Part shown: positions 1 through 10,567 of the stretch, piece by piece
Numbering within the stretch: the first letter of the stretch is position 1
Layout of the letters: each line of letters starts with the position of its first letter
DNA from: Kitagawia praeruptora
Taxonomy: Eukaryota > Streptophyta > Magnoliopsida > Apiales > Apiaceae
Assembly: GCA_037693485.1 (NCBI GenBank)
Contig: CM075351.1
Location: 72,690,001 to 72,754,000, forward strand
DNA: 64,000 bases
Reading direction: 5' to 3'
Notes under the pieces: model-generated
The model's database searches: none
The model's input: the letters and a program-made list of their open reading frames with translations, nothing else
What the model was told of the DNA's origin: nothing
Program-made: the position numbers and the translations under genes

Positions 1-88
1 CCGGCCAGTGTTCAGCTTTGTATTCAGAATGATTCAATGATCTAATAATATTTGCATTTCGTCAAAAAAAAAAAAAAAAAAAAAAAAT
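1..88 (+). mobile_element. Possible LINE/SINE 3' tail with poly(A)
   Basis: The window opens with a short unassigned sequence ending in TTGCATTTCGTC followed by an uninterrupted run of more than 20 A (about 66-87). A 3' end running straight into poly(A) is typical of plant LINEs and SINEs. The body of any such element lies outside the window, so only the tail is visible. A plain poly(A) microsatellite is the alternative. Confidence 0.3.
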
Positions 89-540
89 AATTATAAAGAA
101 AAAGAGTATTTTCCTATTTCCAAATTTTGAGAGCTTCGAAAATGCACCGTAAGTTATTCATTTGAAAAAAAATTCCTCCTACGTTTAAATTTTTTTCACG
201 TATTTTAAGATGCAAAAAAGTAACTTTCACATATTAATTTTCTAATTTTTTACACGTATTTTAAGTTGCCAAAAAAGTAAATTTCACATATTATTTTTTT
301 TAATTTTTTCTTTTAATGAATTAAAATTCAATTGTTATATTTTTATTTAGAGAAGAAAATTTTAAAAATATTGACAAATTTTATGTAATTCTTTAAATAT
401 TTTGATTTTTAAGTTTTCTTTAAAGTTAAAGATTCTTGAAACAATTTTTTTCGAACCTTTCTTTAAATAAAGTTAATGCTTATTTAAGGAATTCAGTAGA
501 TGTAAGCAGTGCATGTTGAAAAATTTCTGATGTGCTAAAA
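89..540. other. AT-rich intergenic DNA with a short direct repeat
   Basis: No gene is visible. A unit containing CACGTATTTTAAG, AAAAAAGTAA and TTTCACATATTA occurs twice, at about 198-239 and 252-297, as a diverged local duplication. The rest is low-complexity A/T sequence. Confidence 0.5.
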
Positions 541-2970
541 TAAATAACAATTTGGAATCGCAAGCGCACGATTCAATCGTCGAAATATTTTAGGTATCGA
601 TCCACGGAGACTAACATTTTCGCAATCCTTAAAATTTAATTTAGGCGAATTAGAACAAGTTTGGGTTTTCGAGAATTTGGATTTTACTGTTTAATTCCTA
701 AAATTAAAAATCCTAAATTATTCTAAAACTAAATTATTCTAAAATTATTTTGAAAATCCTAAATTCGAATTGAAAAGAAATTTTAGAAAAATTGGGCATG
801 GTACATTTGTTCATAGAGCTAGCCAGAAAAACCGAAAAGAACTGCAACTCATCCTAACACAAACCATGAGAATTCGAACAACCAGTAAAATAACTCAAAA
901 AGAAAAAAAAAAACGACAAAATGAACCAGCAATTACAACCAGCAATTTAGAAATCCAGGTAAATACAATAATTCAACAGCAAAAATTTAACAGGAAATGA
1001 CGAGATCGAACAAGCAGCACAAGAAAAGCAACGCAGAAACAGCAACCAAACCAACTCAGAAAACCACAACTCGACTAAACTTAGCAGATTATTCGATAAC
1101 AATACTCAACATTTTCGACAAAATAAGCAAAAAATTGAAAACAAACAATAGAACTCTAAGCTTTCGAAGGAGAGCACGAATCAACAACCAACAGCACGCG
1201 ACAGAAAAGCTAAACAATCGACCTCCGAAACTTAACAAAGATCGAAGAAATCACAGCAACAACCGATAAGGAGAAGACTACTCAGCTACAACTCGGAGAC
1301 AATCAGTCGATCAAAACTCAGGACAACAACAAAACAAAACTACTGAACTCAGACACTAATTTGACGAACTCTGTAAAACCAAACCAAGCAATTCCATTGA
1401 AGAATAAAGCTACACTAAACCAACGCAGAAAACCAACGAACGAACTCCTGCACACTGCAAACGCCTGCAAAATCAACACGAATCAGCCATTTACAAACAA
1501 AAACGTCAAACAAAGATGAAATGGGAACTCAAATTCGCAACGAAAACGAAGAACAGCGAACTCTACTCAAACTTCTTGATTCAATAAGACTTGAAGACGC
1601 AGATACGCAATGAACCGAAACAAACTCAGCAATAAACGTAAACTTAGCAATAAACGAGGCAGTGACTCGCACGAACTCAGAAGAGACAAAAAACACAGCT
1701 AAGAAGAAAGAAACAAGAAAAAGAAGATAAGAAAAATAAGAAGAAAAAATAAAAAGATGCAGAAACGAAGAAGAGGAGGCGAAAACAAAATCAAAAGGGG
1801 TTGGGGATGGGTTTTGTGATTTGTTCGCTAATTAAAATCAGGGGAGTGGCGATTTTGTGGGGAAGGATGAGAGAGTGATGGGTTTGGTGCAAGAACTGGA
1901 GAGGGAAGAGGGTGAGATGTTTGTGTACGAGTGAGATAAGGGAGAGAGATTAGAGAGAAGGAGAGAGGCGAGAGAGATGGATTCTTCTAAAATTAAGAAC
2001 GAAAGTGAAGAAACAGGGATTCGTAGAAGAAGAATAAGAAAAGAGCTGGGTTCGTGATGATTTTACGAGAACAGTAAGAAGAAAACAGGGAATAGTTTTT
2101 TTAAGGTTAGAATTTAACAATTAAAACGAAACAGAAAAATACGATCTAAAAATTTAAACTAATATTTTTATGATTTTTTTAATTTTTAAAACGAAAATAA
2201 AGATTGACTACGAAAATAAAATTATACTAAAACGATGTTTGGAATTTAAAAGGCCCACAATAAAATGAAGATTTAAAGGGGCGATATTAAAGTTAACAAC
2301 TAAAAGCAAGAAATTAGATTCGTTAATTTTCAACCCATAGTGGTTAGCTTTCGCTACTTTGTCCACTAATTGGAATTACGAAAATAACGAAACCAATTTA
2401 ACAACGAACTAAAGAGCAAGACAAGAAATTAAAGGGAACTCGAAATTGCATTAAAATAAAAGGGAGGTGTTTACAAAATTTAGAACTAAAACAAGAAATT
2501 AAATTTACCCTAAAACTACACTACCCTACTCCTACTCTACTCTAAGTTGTGAAATACAAGGGAAATGAGGGGTATTTATAGGATGGGAATTAGGGTTTAG
2601 GGGGGGTGTGGGCAAATCTTGGCCCTACATTTGGTTTGTGTGGTGGTGTAATCCTAGCCATTAAAAGATTCCTTCCCCATTAAGATTTGGTAGAGTTGAT
2701 CTTGGCCATACACTTTTTAAGTGTGTTGGGATGATCTCCACCTTCCATGTGTCCTCCAAGATTCCATTTCCACCAAACTCCTAATTCTTTTTCCTTTTTT
2801 TCTTTTTGGTCCTTTTTCTTCCTCTTTTTCCCTTCCTTGCACTTTATTTCTCTATTTTGCCATTTCTTTATTTATTCACGAATTTCCTGAAATGCAACAA
2901 AATAAATTATTAAAATACGAGTTCAAACAATAAATAGGTAATAAAAATATGCAAAAATATGCACTTATCA
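541..2970 (-). repeat. 3' LTR (left copy) of the Athila/Tat-like element
   Basis: The segment 1152-2970 matches 6955-8771 almost base for base. To its left, 541-1151 is absent from the other copy. That part carries GATTCAATCGTC and GGTATCGATCCACGG close to its outer end, resembling the terminal part of such LTRs. The stretch about 1740-1980 is strongly GA-rich. Small ORFs at 770-1269 and 2721-2933 resemble no known protein, and the second is repeated in the other LTR; I treat them as chance. Confidence 0.7.
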
Positions 2971-4851
2971 AATGCCCCCATACCTATCTTTTGCTCGTCC
3001 TCGAGTAAAACAAAAAGAAAAATAAAATCTAGATGCAAAGTCCTATACTCCTTTTCGTAGGTGTGACGGTTGCATTTGGCATATGCAACAAGCCCTTTAA
3101 ACCCCTAGGCAGCCCTAGTGGACGAGTAAGGTCTCGTGAGGGCCTATAGTGAATGTACCCACAAAATCCATCTAGTTTGTATAAAAGATCACATGGTAAT
3201 GCACACCACACATACATGTCCTCTCATGACACATCAACTTAAGAATCAAAATGAATTTGCAAAGTCTTGGTGTGCAAAGTGCAAGGATTCACATAGTCTA
3301 CTTAAAGAACATACAAGAGGGATAACAAGTTCATGTCAAGTGCAAAAATTATTGGTAATCATGCTAAGTCTACAAGAGCACACCTCAGAGTCAAAACTTG
3401 AGATCTCTTATGCAAAAAACAGATAAGCAATACCTCACCTTTCACTCAGAAAGAATATTCACTCAAAAACAAGGGTAAGTGTATCACTCAATTCCAACAA
3501 AATCAAATGCATGCTTGACACTTGGTATCATCCCAACTTAAATCACAAAGTACATTAATAATGACAATCAAAAGGTCTTTATTAAGGTTGTAATGGGGCT
3601 CGGGACAAGGTATGTCAAGAAAGGCCAAAATAAGGTGAAGTGTCAAAAGCTAGTAGTTACCATGAATTTCATGCACAACACCTCCCCACACAATTCTATT
3701 TTTTTTATTTCAACAAATAAAAGCCTTGACTAGTCGTAATGAAGGAGGATTACAAAAAACACAAGTTTGCTCTCATGTGTATTTTTTTTTCTTTTTTCTA
3801 TATTTTTTTTCTTTCTTTTTTTTTCTATTTTTTTTTCTTTTTATTTAGAGCTAAAATAAATGTAACAATAATCCTCCTTTATATTTGATTTGAAAATCGA
3901 CTAGCAAGGTAACAACAAATATTTCCTCAAAAGTTATGAACAATAGTAAACCCTATTTTACACACCTTATTGCTCCACCAAGTTCCTACTAGCCTTTGAC
4001 AAATTGGGATCAAGAATACGTAAGGCTAAACAAGAAAAAGGTCTTAGGCGAGTAATGTGGTGTGTCACCGAAAGAATATGATTAAGCTCAAAGGGTTAAC
4101 TAATTGATCACGTAAGCATGGTGTGGATATTTTTGGAAATATAGGTTATTCCTAAATGCCTTTATCATTTTATCATCAATTAATGTCATGCATTTCAAGA
4201 TAGAATTCAAACAAGTGCTAGCAATGCAAATGACAAGTGGACACTCAAGCAAAAGAATATAAATGCAAAAGATGTGCATATAGGCTCAAAATTCTCACTT
4301 GGTGTAGTAAAACATAATTAATCTCAAGAAATGGTATCCTTAATGCACCTACTTGTACTCAAAGCATAAAGACCAAATCATCTTACACCTAATCATGTCC
4401 TTCTAATATCATGCACAATTCAATTAAGCCTACTAGCTTCACCTTGCTAGTGTAAGTGTGTGAACAAGAACTTTAGCAAATCACTTCTCAAACAAAAGCT
4501 AATGGGTCAAGATTATCCTAGCATGCAAGGGTGCATCAAGCAACTAGCAATCAATTAACAAAACTAGAAAAAGAACTCTTTTTGATTTTTTGATTTTTTA
4601 ATTTTTTTGGATTTTTCAAATTTATATATTTACACTAAAAACCCCCCATACCTAGATCATGCATTGTCCTCAATGTATGCAAATGCGAGAGAGATGAGTA
4701 AAAGAGAAAGGAGACAGTTGAGGAAATACCTGATAAGGGATGACGGAGACTGAAAATTTCTAAAAACTACGAAAGAAAAATAACACACACACGCACGCAA
4801 ATCCTCCCCCATACCTACATTCTACTATGGGAGGGACAAAACAAATATTTA
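2971..4851 (-). other. Non-coding internal region between gag-like ORF and 3' LTR
   Basis: About 1.9 kb with no convincing ORF. It begins next to the LTR with the PPT-like purine tract (minus strand) and includes a T-rich low-complexity stretch at 3783-3845. It is probably the 3' untranslated part of the element, where an autonomous relative would carry pol. Confidence 0.5.
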
Positions 4852-6321
4852 CTAACCAATACCTGCTCTTGGAAAAACTATCTTTGTTACACAAACATCA
4901 TATTTTAGAAACTCACCCACAAAAATAGCATAGACCACTCGAACGATCTGATTAGGCGGAAGAATAAAACTCATATTCGTAACTTTATCCATAGACCATG
5001 AAGATGCTTCTTTTTGTTGTTTAAGCAAATTAATTATGATAAGATGTTGGTCATGAATATCATGAGTTTTGATGAAAGATGGAGAACGAGTGGAAAATGA
5101 AGAAATAGAAACGGGTGGGGGTGGCTCTTTGAAAAACGTTTCACCAACAGAATAAGAATCACAAGAAATATTCTTCATCTCTCCAAACAGCTCTTCCGAG
5201 GTCAAATCTTTAAAAGAGTCGTGAAGCTCTCGATTGGTGTCGTTATGCAATTGAAAATCTTGTTTATGAAGAGACTCAATCTCATGATCGTCAAAATTTG
5301 ACCTCGAAACAACCTCCTTAACTAGATTAGCTCCTATTGGTTGAGTATGAAGTTCTTTAGGTGTTTCGGGAAGAGGTTTGGAAGATGAAAGGAAAAGTTC
5401 ACTAGAAGAAGATGATGGTTGTCTAGGTGAAGCCACAAACTCAGAATCATCGGGATTCGTCGTTTGACCTAGAGAAAGAATGATATCAGCATTAAAATCT
5501 TCTTCGTGTGAATCACCACCGAAAGGAGTGTCAACTTGAATAGTAGACCTAGGAGAGATGTTATCATCGAAAGTATCGATAGGTCTTTGAGTGAGAAGAA
5601 ATTCAGGGTTGACCTCGGGTGGATTAGGGGTGGTTATTGTCTCACGCTCGCACATGGTGGCTAATTGATTCAATTGACATTCTAACTTAGATAAGGCTTC
5701 AGCATTAGAGTTCAAAATTTGCCTATCAGAAGTTCTGGTTCGCATGAAATTTTCTTGAGAAATCAATAAAGCCTCGATACTCTTTTCTAAGGTGTCAAGT
5801 TGCCTACTCGAATCATGAAATCCGGGTGGGTGGGCGGGTGTTTGAATTGAACTCGAATAAGGAACTTGACTCGGAATTGAATAAGAGTTCGGTTCTTGAA
5901 AATGTGGAGGCGGAGTTTGATAGCTATGACCTTGGTTCCATGAGAGATCGGGATAATCTCTCCAACCGGAATTAGAAAACGATGTAAAATGGTCATTTCG
6001 AAAGGTTGGTTGAAACATGGCGTTGACTTGTTGAGAGTCGGGGCCATGTTGAAAATCAAGACTCGGAGAGTTGAAATTTGGGTGCCAAGACGTGTGTGAA
6101 GGGTCACTAAGGGTTTCTAAAGCTTCGAGTCGTCTAGTAAGAGCGTCTAATTCAGAGTCGATTGCAATATTGTTTTCACTATAATGCAAATCACTAAAAG
6201 TACTAGACGACTCGTTATATATAGTAGGTTCCCTAGTTGACTCATACCACATCGTATTATATGCTATCTCCTTGTCAAAATCCCAACCTTGATAGTAACG
6301 CTCCCTAAATGCTACGGACAT
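4852..6321 (-). CDS. Gag-like protein of a non-autonomous LTR retrotransposon
   Basis: An open reading frame of 489 codons, with no stop or frameshift. The N-terminal third contains LDALTRRLEALE. A middle segment is rich in W, P, S, N and Q (GWRDYPDLSW, then PAHPPGF), followed by KLECQLNQLATM. That order of a W/P/N-rich segment, PPGF and a coiled 'LE.Q..QLA' motif resembles the C-terminal part of Athila/Tat Gag proteins. No CCHC zinc knuckle is visible, and no protease follows. The reading frame is preserved although the element lacks pol, which could mean recent insertion or selection as a trans-acting Gag. The family match is from recognised motifs only. Confidence 0.6.
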   Translation of the reverse strand: MSVAFRERYYQGWDFDKEIAYNTMWYESTREPTIYNESSSTFSDLHYSENNIAIDSELDALTRRLEALETLSDPSHTSWHPNFNSPSLDFQHGPDSQQVNAMFQPTFRNDHFTSFSNSGWRDYPDLSWNQGHSYQTPPPHFQEPNSYSIPSQVPYSSSIQTPAHPPGFHDSSRQLDTLEKSIEALLISQENFMRTRTSDRQILNSNAEALSKLECQLNQLATMCERETITTPNPPEVNPEFLLTQRPIDTFDDNISPRSTIQVDTPFGGDSHEEDFNADIILSLGQTTNPDDSEFVASPRQPSSSSSELFLSSSKPLPETPKELHTQPIGANLVKEVVSRSNFDDHEIESLHKQDFQLHNDTNRELHDSFKDLTSEELFGEMKNISCDSYSVGETFFKEPPPPVSISSFSTRSPSFIKTHDIHDQHLIIINLLKQQKEASSWSMDKVTNMSFILPPNQIVRVVYAIFVGEFLKYDVCVTKIVFPRAGIG

Positions 6322-6954
6322 GGTAAAGATTGATCAAGGATAAAACCACGTAGCAAGAAAGTGCGAAAATAAAACACACAAAATAAATGGTGAAAAATTA
6401 AAAGAAAAATCTAATCTAGGTTCCCTAATAAAATAACTAGACCTTGCTCCTAACCGTAAGGACCACCAAAAACTCGGTAAATCAGAATTTATTCGGACCG
6501 ATTCGGCCAGATTAGAGCAGGCATTGCCAAGAGGCCAAACTCGTCACTTAGACACCGAACCTAAATTGGCCAGGTAAGCTCTCGCTTGCCTAGACACCAA
6601 AAAGTCGGAATAAATAATGATTACTTCGTTTCTTAGGTACCTTCCTAATTGAGCGCGAATTCCTAGGGCAAACGTCTAATTAATTTTATTAATGGCTAGG
6701 GAATGCAAAATGAGGATTTATTGTTTTTGGGCTAAGGAAAGAGTGATGAAATCCCTTCCCTTATCTTGCAAGTGGGTATGCCCTTAAGATTTATTTACAA
6801 ATGATGCAACAAGTAACGAAATAAAAAATTATAAACATTTATGGATGCTTAACTACGTGCTCTAACTAAAGAAAAGAAGAAATTTAACGTACCTTTGGGT
6901 CCCCCAGCGATCACCACAATTAATAGGTACGAAAAATTAAAAACAAAAAATAAA
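6322..6954 (-). other. 5' leader and primer-binding-site region of the element
   Basis: No ORF. It lies between the gag-like start and the right (5') LTR on the minus strand. At about 6897-6912 the minus strand reads GATCGCTGGGGGACCC, comparable to the CGTTGCCGGGGA-type primer site of Athila/Tat elements but not identical. The segment 6920-6954 resembles the left copy only weakly, so the exact inner edge of the 5' LTR is unclear. Confidence 0.4.
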
Positions 6955-8771
6955 ACTCTAAGCTTTCGAAGGAGAGCACGAATCAACAACCAACAGCACG
7001 CGACAGAAAAGCTAAACAATCGACCTCCGAAACTTAACAAAGATCGAAGAAATCACAGCAACAACCGATAAGGAGAAGACTACTCAGCTACAACTCGGAG
7101 ACAATCAGTCGATCAAAACTCAGGACAACAACAAAACAAAACTACTGAACTCAGACACTAATTTGACGAACTCTGTAAAACCAAACCAAGCAATTCCATT
7201 GAAGAATAAAGCTACACTAAACCAACGCAGAAAACCAACGAACGAACTCCTGCACACTGCAAACGCCTGCAAAATCAACACGAATCAGCCATTTACAAAC
7301 AAAAACGTCAAACAAAGATGAAATGGGAACTCAAATTCGCAACGAAAACGAAGAACAGCGAACTCTACTCAAACTTCTTGATTCAATAAGACTTGAAGAC
7401 GCAGATACGCAATGAACCGAAACAAACTCAGCAATAAACGTAAACTTAGCAATAAACGAGGCAGTGACTCGCACGAACTCAGAAGAGACAAAAAACACAG
7501 CTAAGAAGAAAGAAACAAGAAAAAGAAGATAAGAAAAATAAGAAGAAAAAATAAAAAGATGCAGAAACGAAGAAGAGGAGGCGAAAACAAAATCAAAAGG
7601 GGTTGGGGATGGGTTTTGTGATTTGTTCGCTAATTAAAATCAGGGGAGTGGCGATTTTGTGGGGAAGGATGAGAGAGTGATGGGTTTGGTGCAAGAACTG
7701 GAGAGGGAAGAGGGTGAGATGTTTGTGTACGAGTGAGATAAGGGAGAGAGATTAGAGAGAAGGAGAGAGGCGAGAGAGATGGATTCTTCTAAAATTAAGA
7801 ACGAAAGTGAAGAAACAGGGATTCGTAGAAGAAGAATAAGAAAAGAGCTGGGTTCGTGATGATTTTACGAGAACAGTAAGAAGAAAACAGGGAATAGTTT
7901 TTTTAAGGTTAGAATTTAACAATTAAAACGAAACAGAAAAATACGATCTAAAAATTTAAACTAATATTTTTATGATTTTTTTAATTTTTAAAACGAAAAT
8001 AAAGATTGACTACGAAAATAAAATTATACTAAAACGATGTTTGGAATTTAAAAGGCCCACAATAAAATGAAGATTTAAAGGGGCGATATTAAAGTTAACA
8101 ACTAAAAGCAAGAAATTAGATTCGTTAATTTTCAACCCATAGTGGTTAGCTTTCGCTACTTTGTCCACTAATTGGAATTACGAAAATAACGAAACCAATT
8201 TAACAACGAACTAAAGAGCAAGACAAGAAATTAAAGGGAACTCGAAATTGCATTAAAATAAAAGGGAGGTGTTTACAAAATTTAGAACTAAAACAAGAAA
8301 TTAAATTTACCCTAAAACTACACTACCCTACTCCTACTCTACTCTAAGTTGTGAAATACAAGGGAAATGAGGGGTATTTATAGGATGGGAATTAGGGTTT
8401 AGGGGGGTGTGGGCAAATCTTGGCCCTACATTTGGTTTGTGTGGTGGTGTAATCCTAGCCATTAAAAGATTCCTTCCCCATTAAGATTTGGTAGAGTTGA
8501 TCTTGGCCATACACTTTTTAAGTGTGTTGGGATGATCTCCACCTTCCATGTGTCCTCCAAGATTCCATTTCCACCAAACTCCTAATTCTTTTTCCTTTTT
8601 TTCTTTTTGGTCCTTTTTCTTCCTCTTTTTCCCTTCCTTGCACTTTATTTCTCTATTTTGCCATTTCTTTATTTATTCACGAATTTCCTGAAATGCAACA
8701 AAATAAATTATTAAAATACGAGTTCAAACAATAAATAGGTAATAAAAATATGCAAAAATATGCACTTATCA
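6955..8771 (-). repeat. 5' LTR (right copy), shortened relative to the left copy
   Basis: Matches 1152-2970 nearly perfectly, including the GA-rich tract and the terminal TGCACTTATCA. It lacks the extra 611 bp present at 541-1151 in the partner LTR, so one of the pair was altered after or during insertion. Confidence 0.8.
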
Positions 8772-8775
8772 AATT

Positions 8776-9507
8776 CCCAAAATACCCACTTTTTTAGTTC
8801 CAACTGTCCTAAATACCCGTTTTTCAAAACACCGCCCAAAATACCCACGTGTCACGCCTTTGGAAAAGGCGTAACCACGTCTATTGTAGCACGATCGCCG
8901 GTGACAAAGAAACGATTTGGGCATTTCGATTCCGACGAATTAAACGATACAAAACTGGTATGGATGTGTAGAGGGTGAAGAGACGAATCTATTGGTTTAT
9001 ATAACGTGCCTGAAAAAACACGGAAGGGGGGTGAACGGAGGGAGAGAAAGATAGCTCGCCGGAAATGCGATTTGAAATGTAAACATCGAGATCTCGAATT
9101 CTAGTAATCAATATGTAATCAAACTTGTATACGATTGTAGAGGAGACGAAGGCGGTTCGATTGGTGTGTATGTTGTGACTGGACGTTCACAGGAGAGGGG
9201 TGAACAAATAGTGGGAGAGAAGTCGCCGACAAAAGCTCAATCGCCAGAGCTCTGGAGACGAATGAGGCATCAGATGCGCATGTTCAACATGCGTATCCTC
9301 TGATGCGCCTTTGGAAATGGCGTGTCTCAGCTGACCTACGCCTATCCGGTTGGCGTGTCCATTAAATGCTTCGATTCAAAAGGCGTCTCCATAGACGTAT
9401 CCGGGGATACTCCTATGTCATGGGCGTATCCCGTGGGCATTTTGGACGGTACTTCCCGAATCTGGGCATTTTGGTGAGAGAAAGTTAAAATTTGGGTATA
9501 TAGGGCA
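8776..9507. mobile_element. Short non-autonomous element with terminal inverted similarity and ACGCC/GGCGT palindromes
   Basis: The left end has CCCAAAATACCCAC and CCTAAATACCC. The right end reads as the inverse (TGGGCATTTTGG, TTTGGGTATATAGGG), giving imperfect terminal inverted similarity. Inside are repeated short palindromes of ACGCC-spacer-GGCGT type, such as ACGCCTTTGGAAAAGGCGT (8857-8875), ACGCCTATCCGGTTGGCGT (about 9340) and a GGCGTATCCC/ACGCC-like series to 9435. There is also a longer hairpin at 9268-9304. No credible ORF is present. It looks like a MITE or a deleted MULE; the superfamily is not established and no clean TSD was seen. Confidence 0.45.
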
Positions 9508-9779
9508 CTCACCCGTGCATGTTCAACAAAATATATGCAACCATTACTATTTAAAAAATCATTAAAGGAAAACCAAAAAAAAAAAAAGAAACTGCTATCA
9601 GAGAGGCTGGTGTGTTGAACTGAAATGTTATTGCACTCTTGGAAATGAAACAAAGGCAATGATCATGTTACTGAACAGGAAGCGGAAGGGGATTCAGTGA
9701 CAATTGTCCCGACTCAGACATGGCACATCACTTGAAATCACTGTCACTTCACTTGAGTGGAACAACCAAGGAAAAGATT

Positions 9780-10460
9780 ATCATCTAGAAGCTGCTTCCA
9801 TTTAGTATTGACAACGTCTAATGGTGTTGTCAAGGTGGCTGCTATAGCCCCAGCTAAATTACACTCTGAAAGGGACTCATGTCTGTCTGCTTTGTTCTAC
9901 TCAAGACCGTAACCTTTAAGTACTCGAACGATGAATAATTTAGTACACCGGTGGGCAAATTCCTGAGTAACGTAGCAGAATAACCAGCATACAAGCCCAA
10001 AAACCCGTCTTTCTCAACAATTCTCAGCAACACCTCCAAAGATCCTCCCTTAGCCCCAGTTTACATTCGTTGTGTAATTTATTCTTTAGGCACCATAATA
10101 GCTTCTGATATTATATTCCCAAATGCTCCAAGCAGTTGGAGGAATAAGCACAGATGGATATTTAAGTTTTGATAATATGGACTTCCCAAATTCACAACTA
10201 CCGAAATACATAGCAGAAGAAAATGTAGAACCGATAATTACTGCAAAAATTCCGCTATAAAATTCCGCTATAAAAGCCAAAAATCCCATTACTTTGGAAA
10301 GTCTTAGCAATTGCATCAAAGGGGCCATTGTACAAGTGGATGAAGACATACATGAGTGAATGCACCCGCTAATCCTTCTCCACCAGCACCTAGCAAAGCT
10401 TTTTCAAAAACAGCGAGGTTTTTGAATAAAGAATCGACAATTGTAGAATCCTCATGACCT
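9780..10460 (-). pseudogene. MFL1: Mitoferrin-like 1 (mitochondrial carrier family) pseudogene fragment
   Basis: Minus-strand translation in shifting frames follows the plant MITOFERRIN-LIKE 1 carrier in order. It shows FEKALLGAGGEGLAGAF, then FDAIAKTFQ, then GSTFSSAMYFGSCEFGKS, IPPTA, IMVPKE-stop-ITQRM, LGLYAGYSATLLRNLP, YSSFEYLK and finally TLTTPLDVV, the start of the third carrier signature (PxDxxK/R motif). The intact protein is, by family knowledge, a plastid-envelope carrier linked to iron. Here there are several in-frame stops, frameshifts and a small deletion after the first carrier motif, and the C-terminal third is missing. An acceptor-like TTTTGAAATCAG sits at the 5' edge, suggesting a genomic copy and not a processed one. 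Confidence 0.8.
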
Positions 10461-10567
10461 GATTTCAAAAATAATTAAAAATCTGCAAAGTTACCAGTGC
10501 ATGAACTTCAACAGAAGCGCAATTGCAATTAAAAATTTTTGTAGCACAAATAAAGATAGAAAAGGTC

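Larger units (their letters stand above)
541..8771 (-). mobile_element. Non-autonomous Ty3/gypsy-like LTR retrotransposon (Athila/Tat-like)
   Basis: Two near-identical copies of about 1.8 kb (1152-2970 and 6955-8771) flank an internal region. Read on the minus strand, each LTR starts TGATAAGTGCATATTTTTGC, a start I associate with Athila/Tat-type plant elements. A purine tract with GGTATGGGGGC (plus 2971-2985) sits where the PPT should be, next to the left (3') LTR. A primer-binding-site-like GATCGCTGGGGGACCC (about 6897-6912) lies inside the right (5') LTR. Inside there is only a gag-like ORF; no protease, RT or integrase is recognisable, so any movement would need an autonomous relative. The few LTR differences (for example a one-base G-run change near 2606/8406) suggest a young insertion. 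Only AATT is repeated at the borders, so the TSD is not secure. Confidence 0.75.

Noticed and set aside
770..1269. Two adjacent small ORFs in the left LTR
   Set aside because: Rich in K, N, Q and R, and explained by A-rich composition. No homology recognised, and they lie inside an LTR.
2721..2933. 70-codon ORF, repeated at 8522-8734
   Set aside because: Identical because both copies are LTR sequence. It has low-complexity F/L/S content from a T-rich tract and no promoter or homology.
9854..10349. A functional mitochondrial carrier gene
   Set aside because: The homology is clear, but frameshifts, in-frame stops and the missing C-terminal third show it is a pseudogene.
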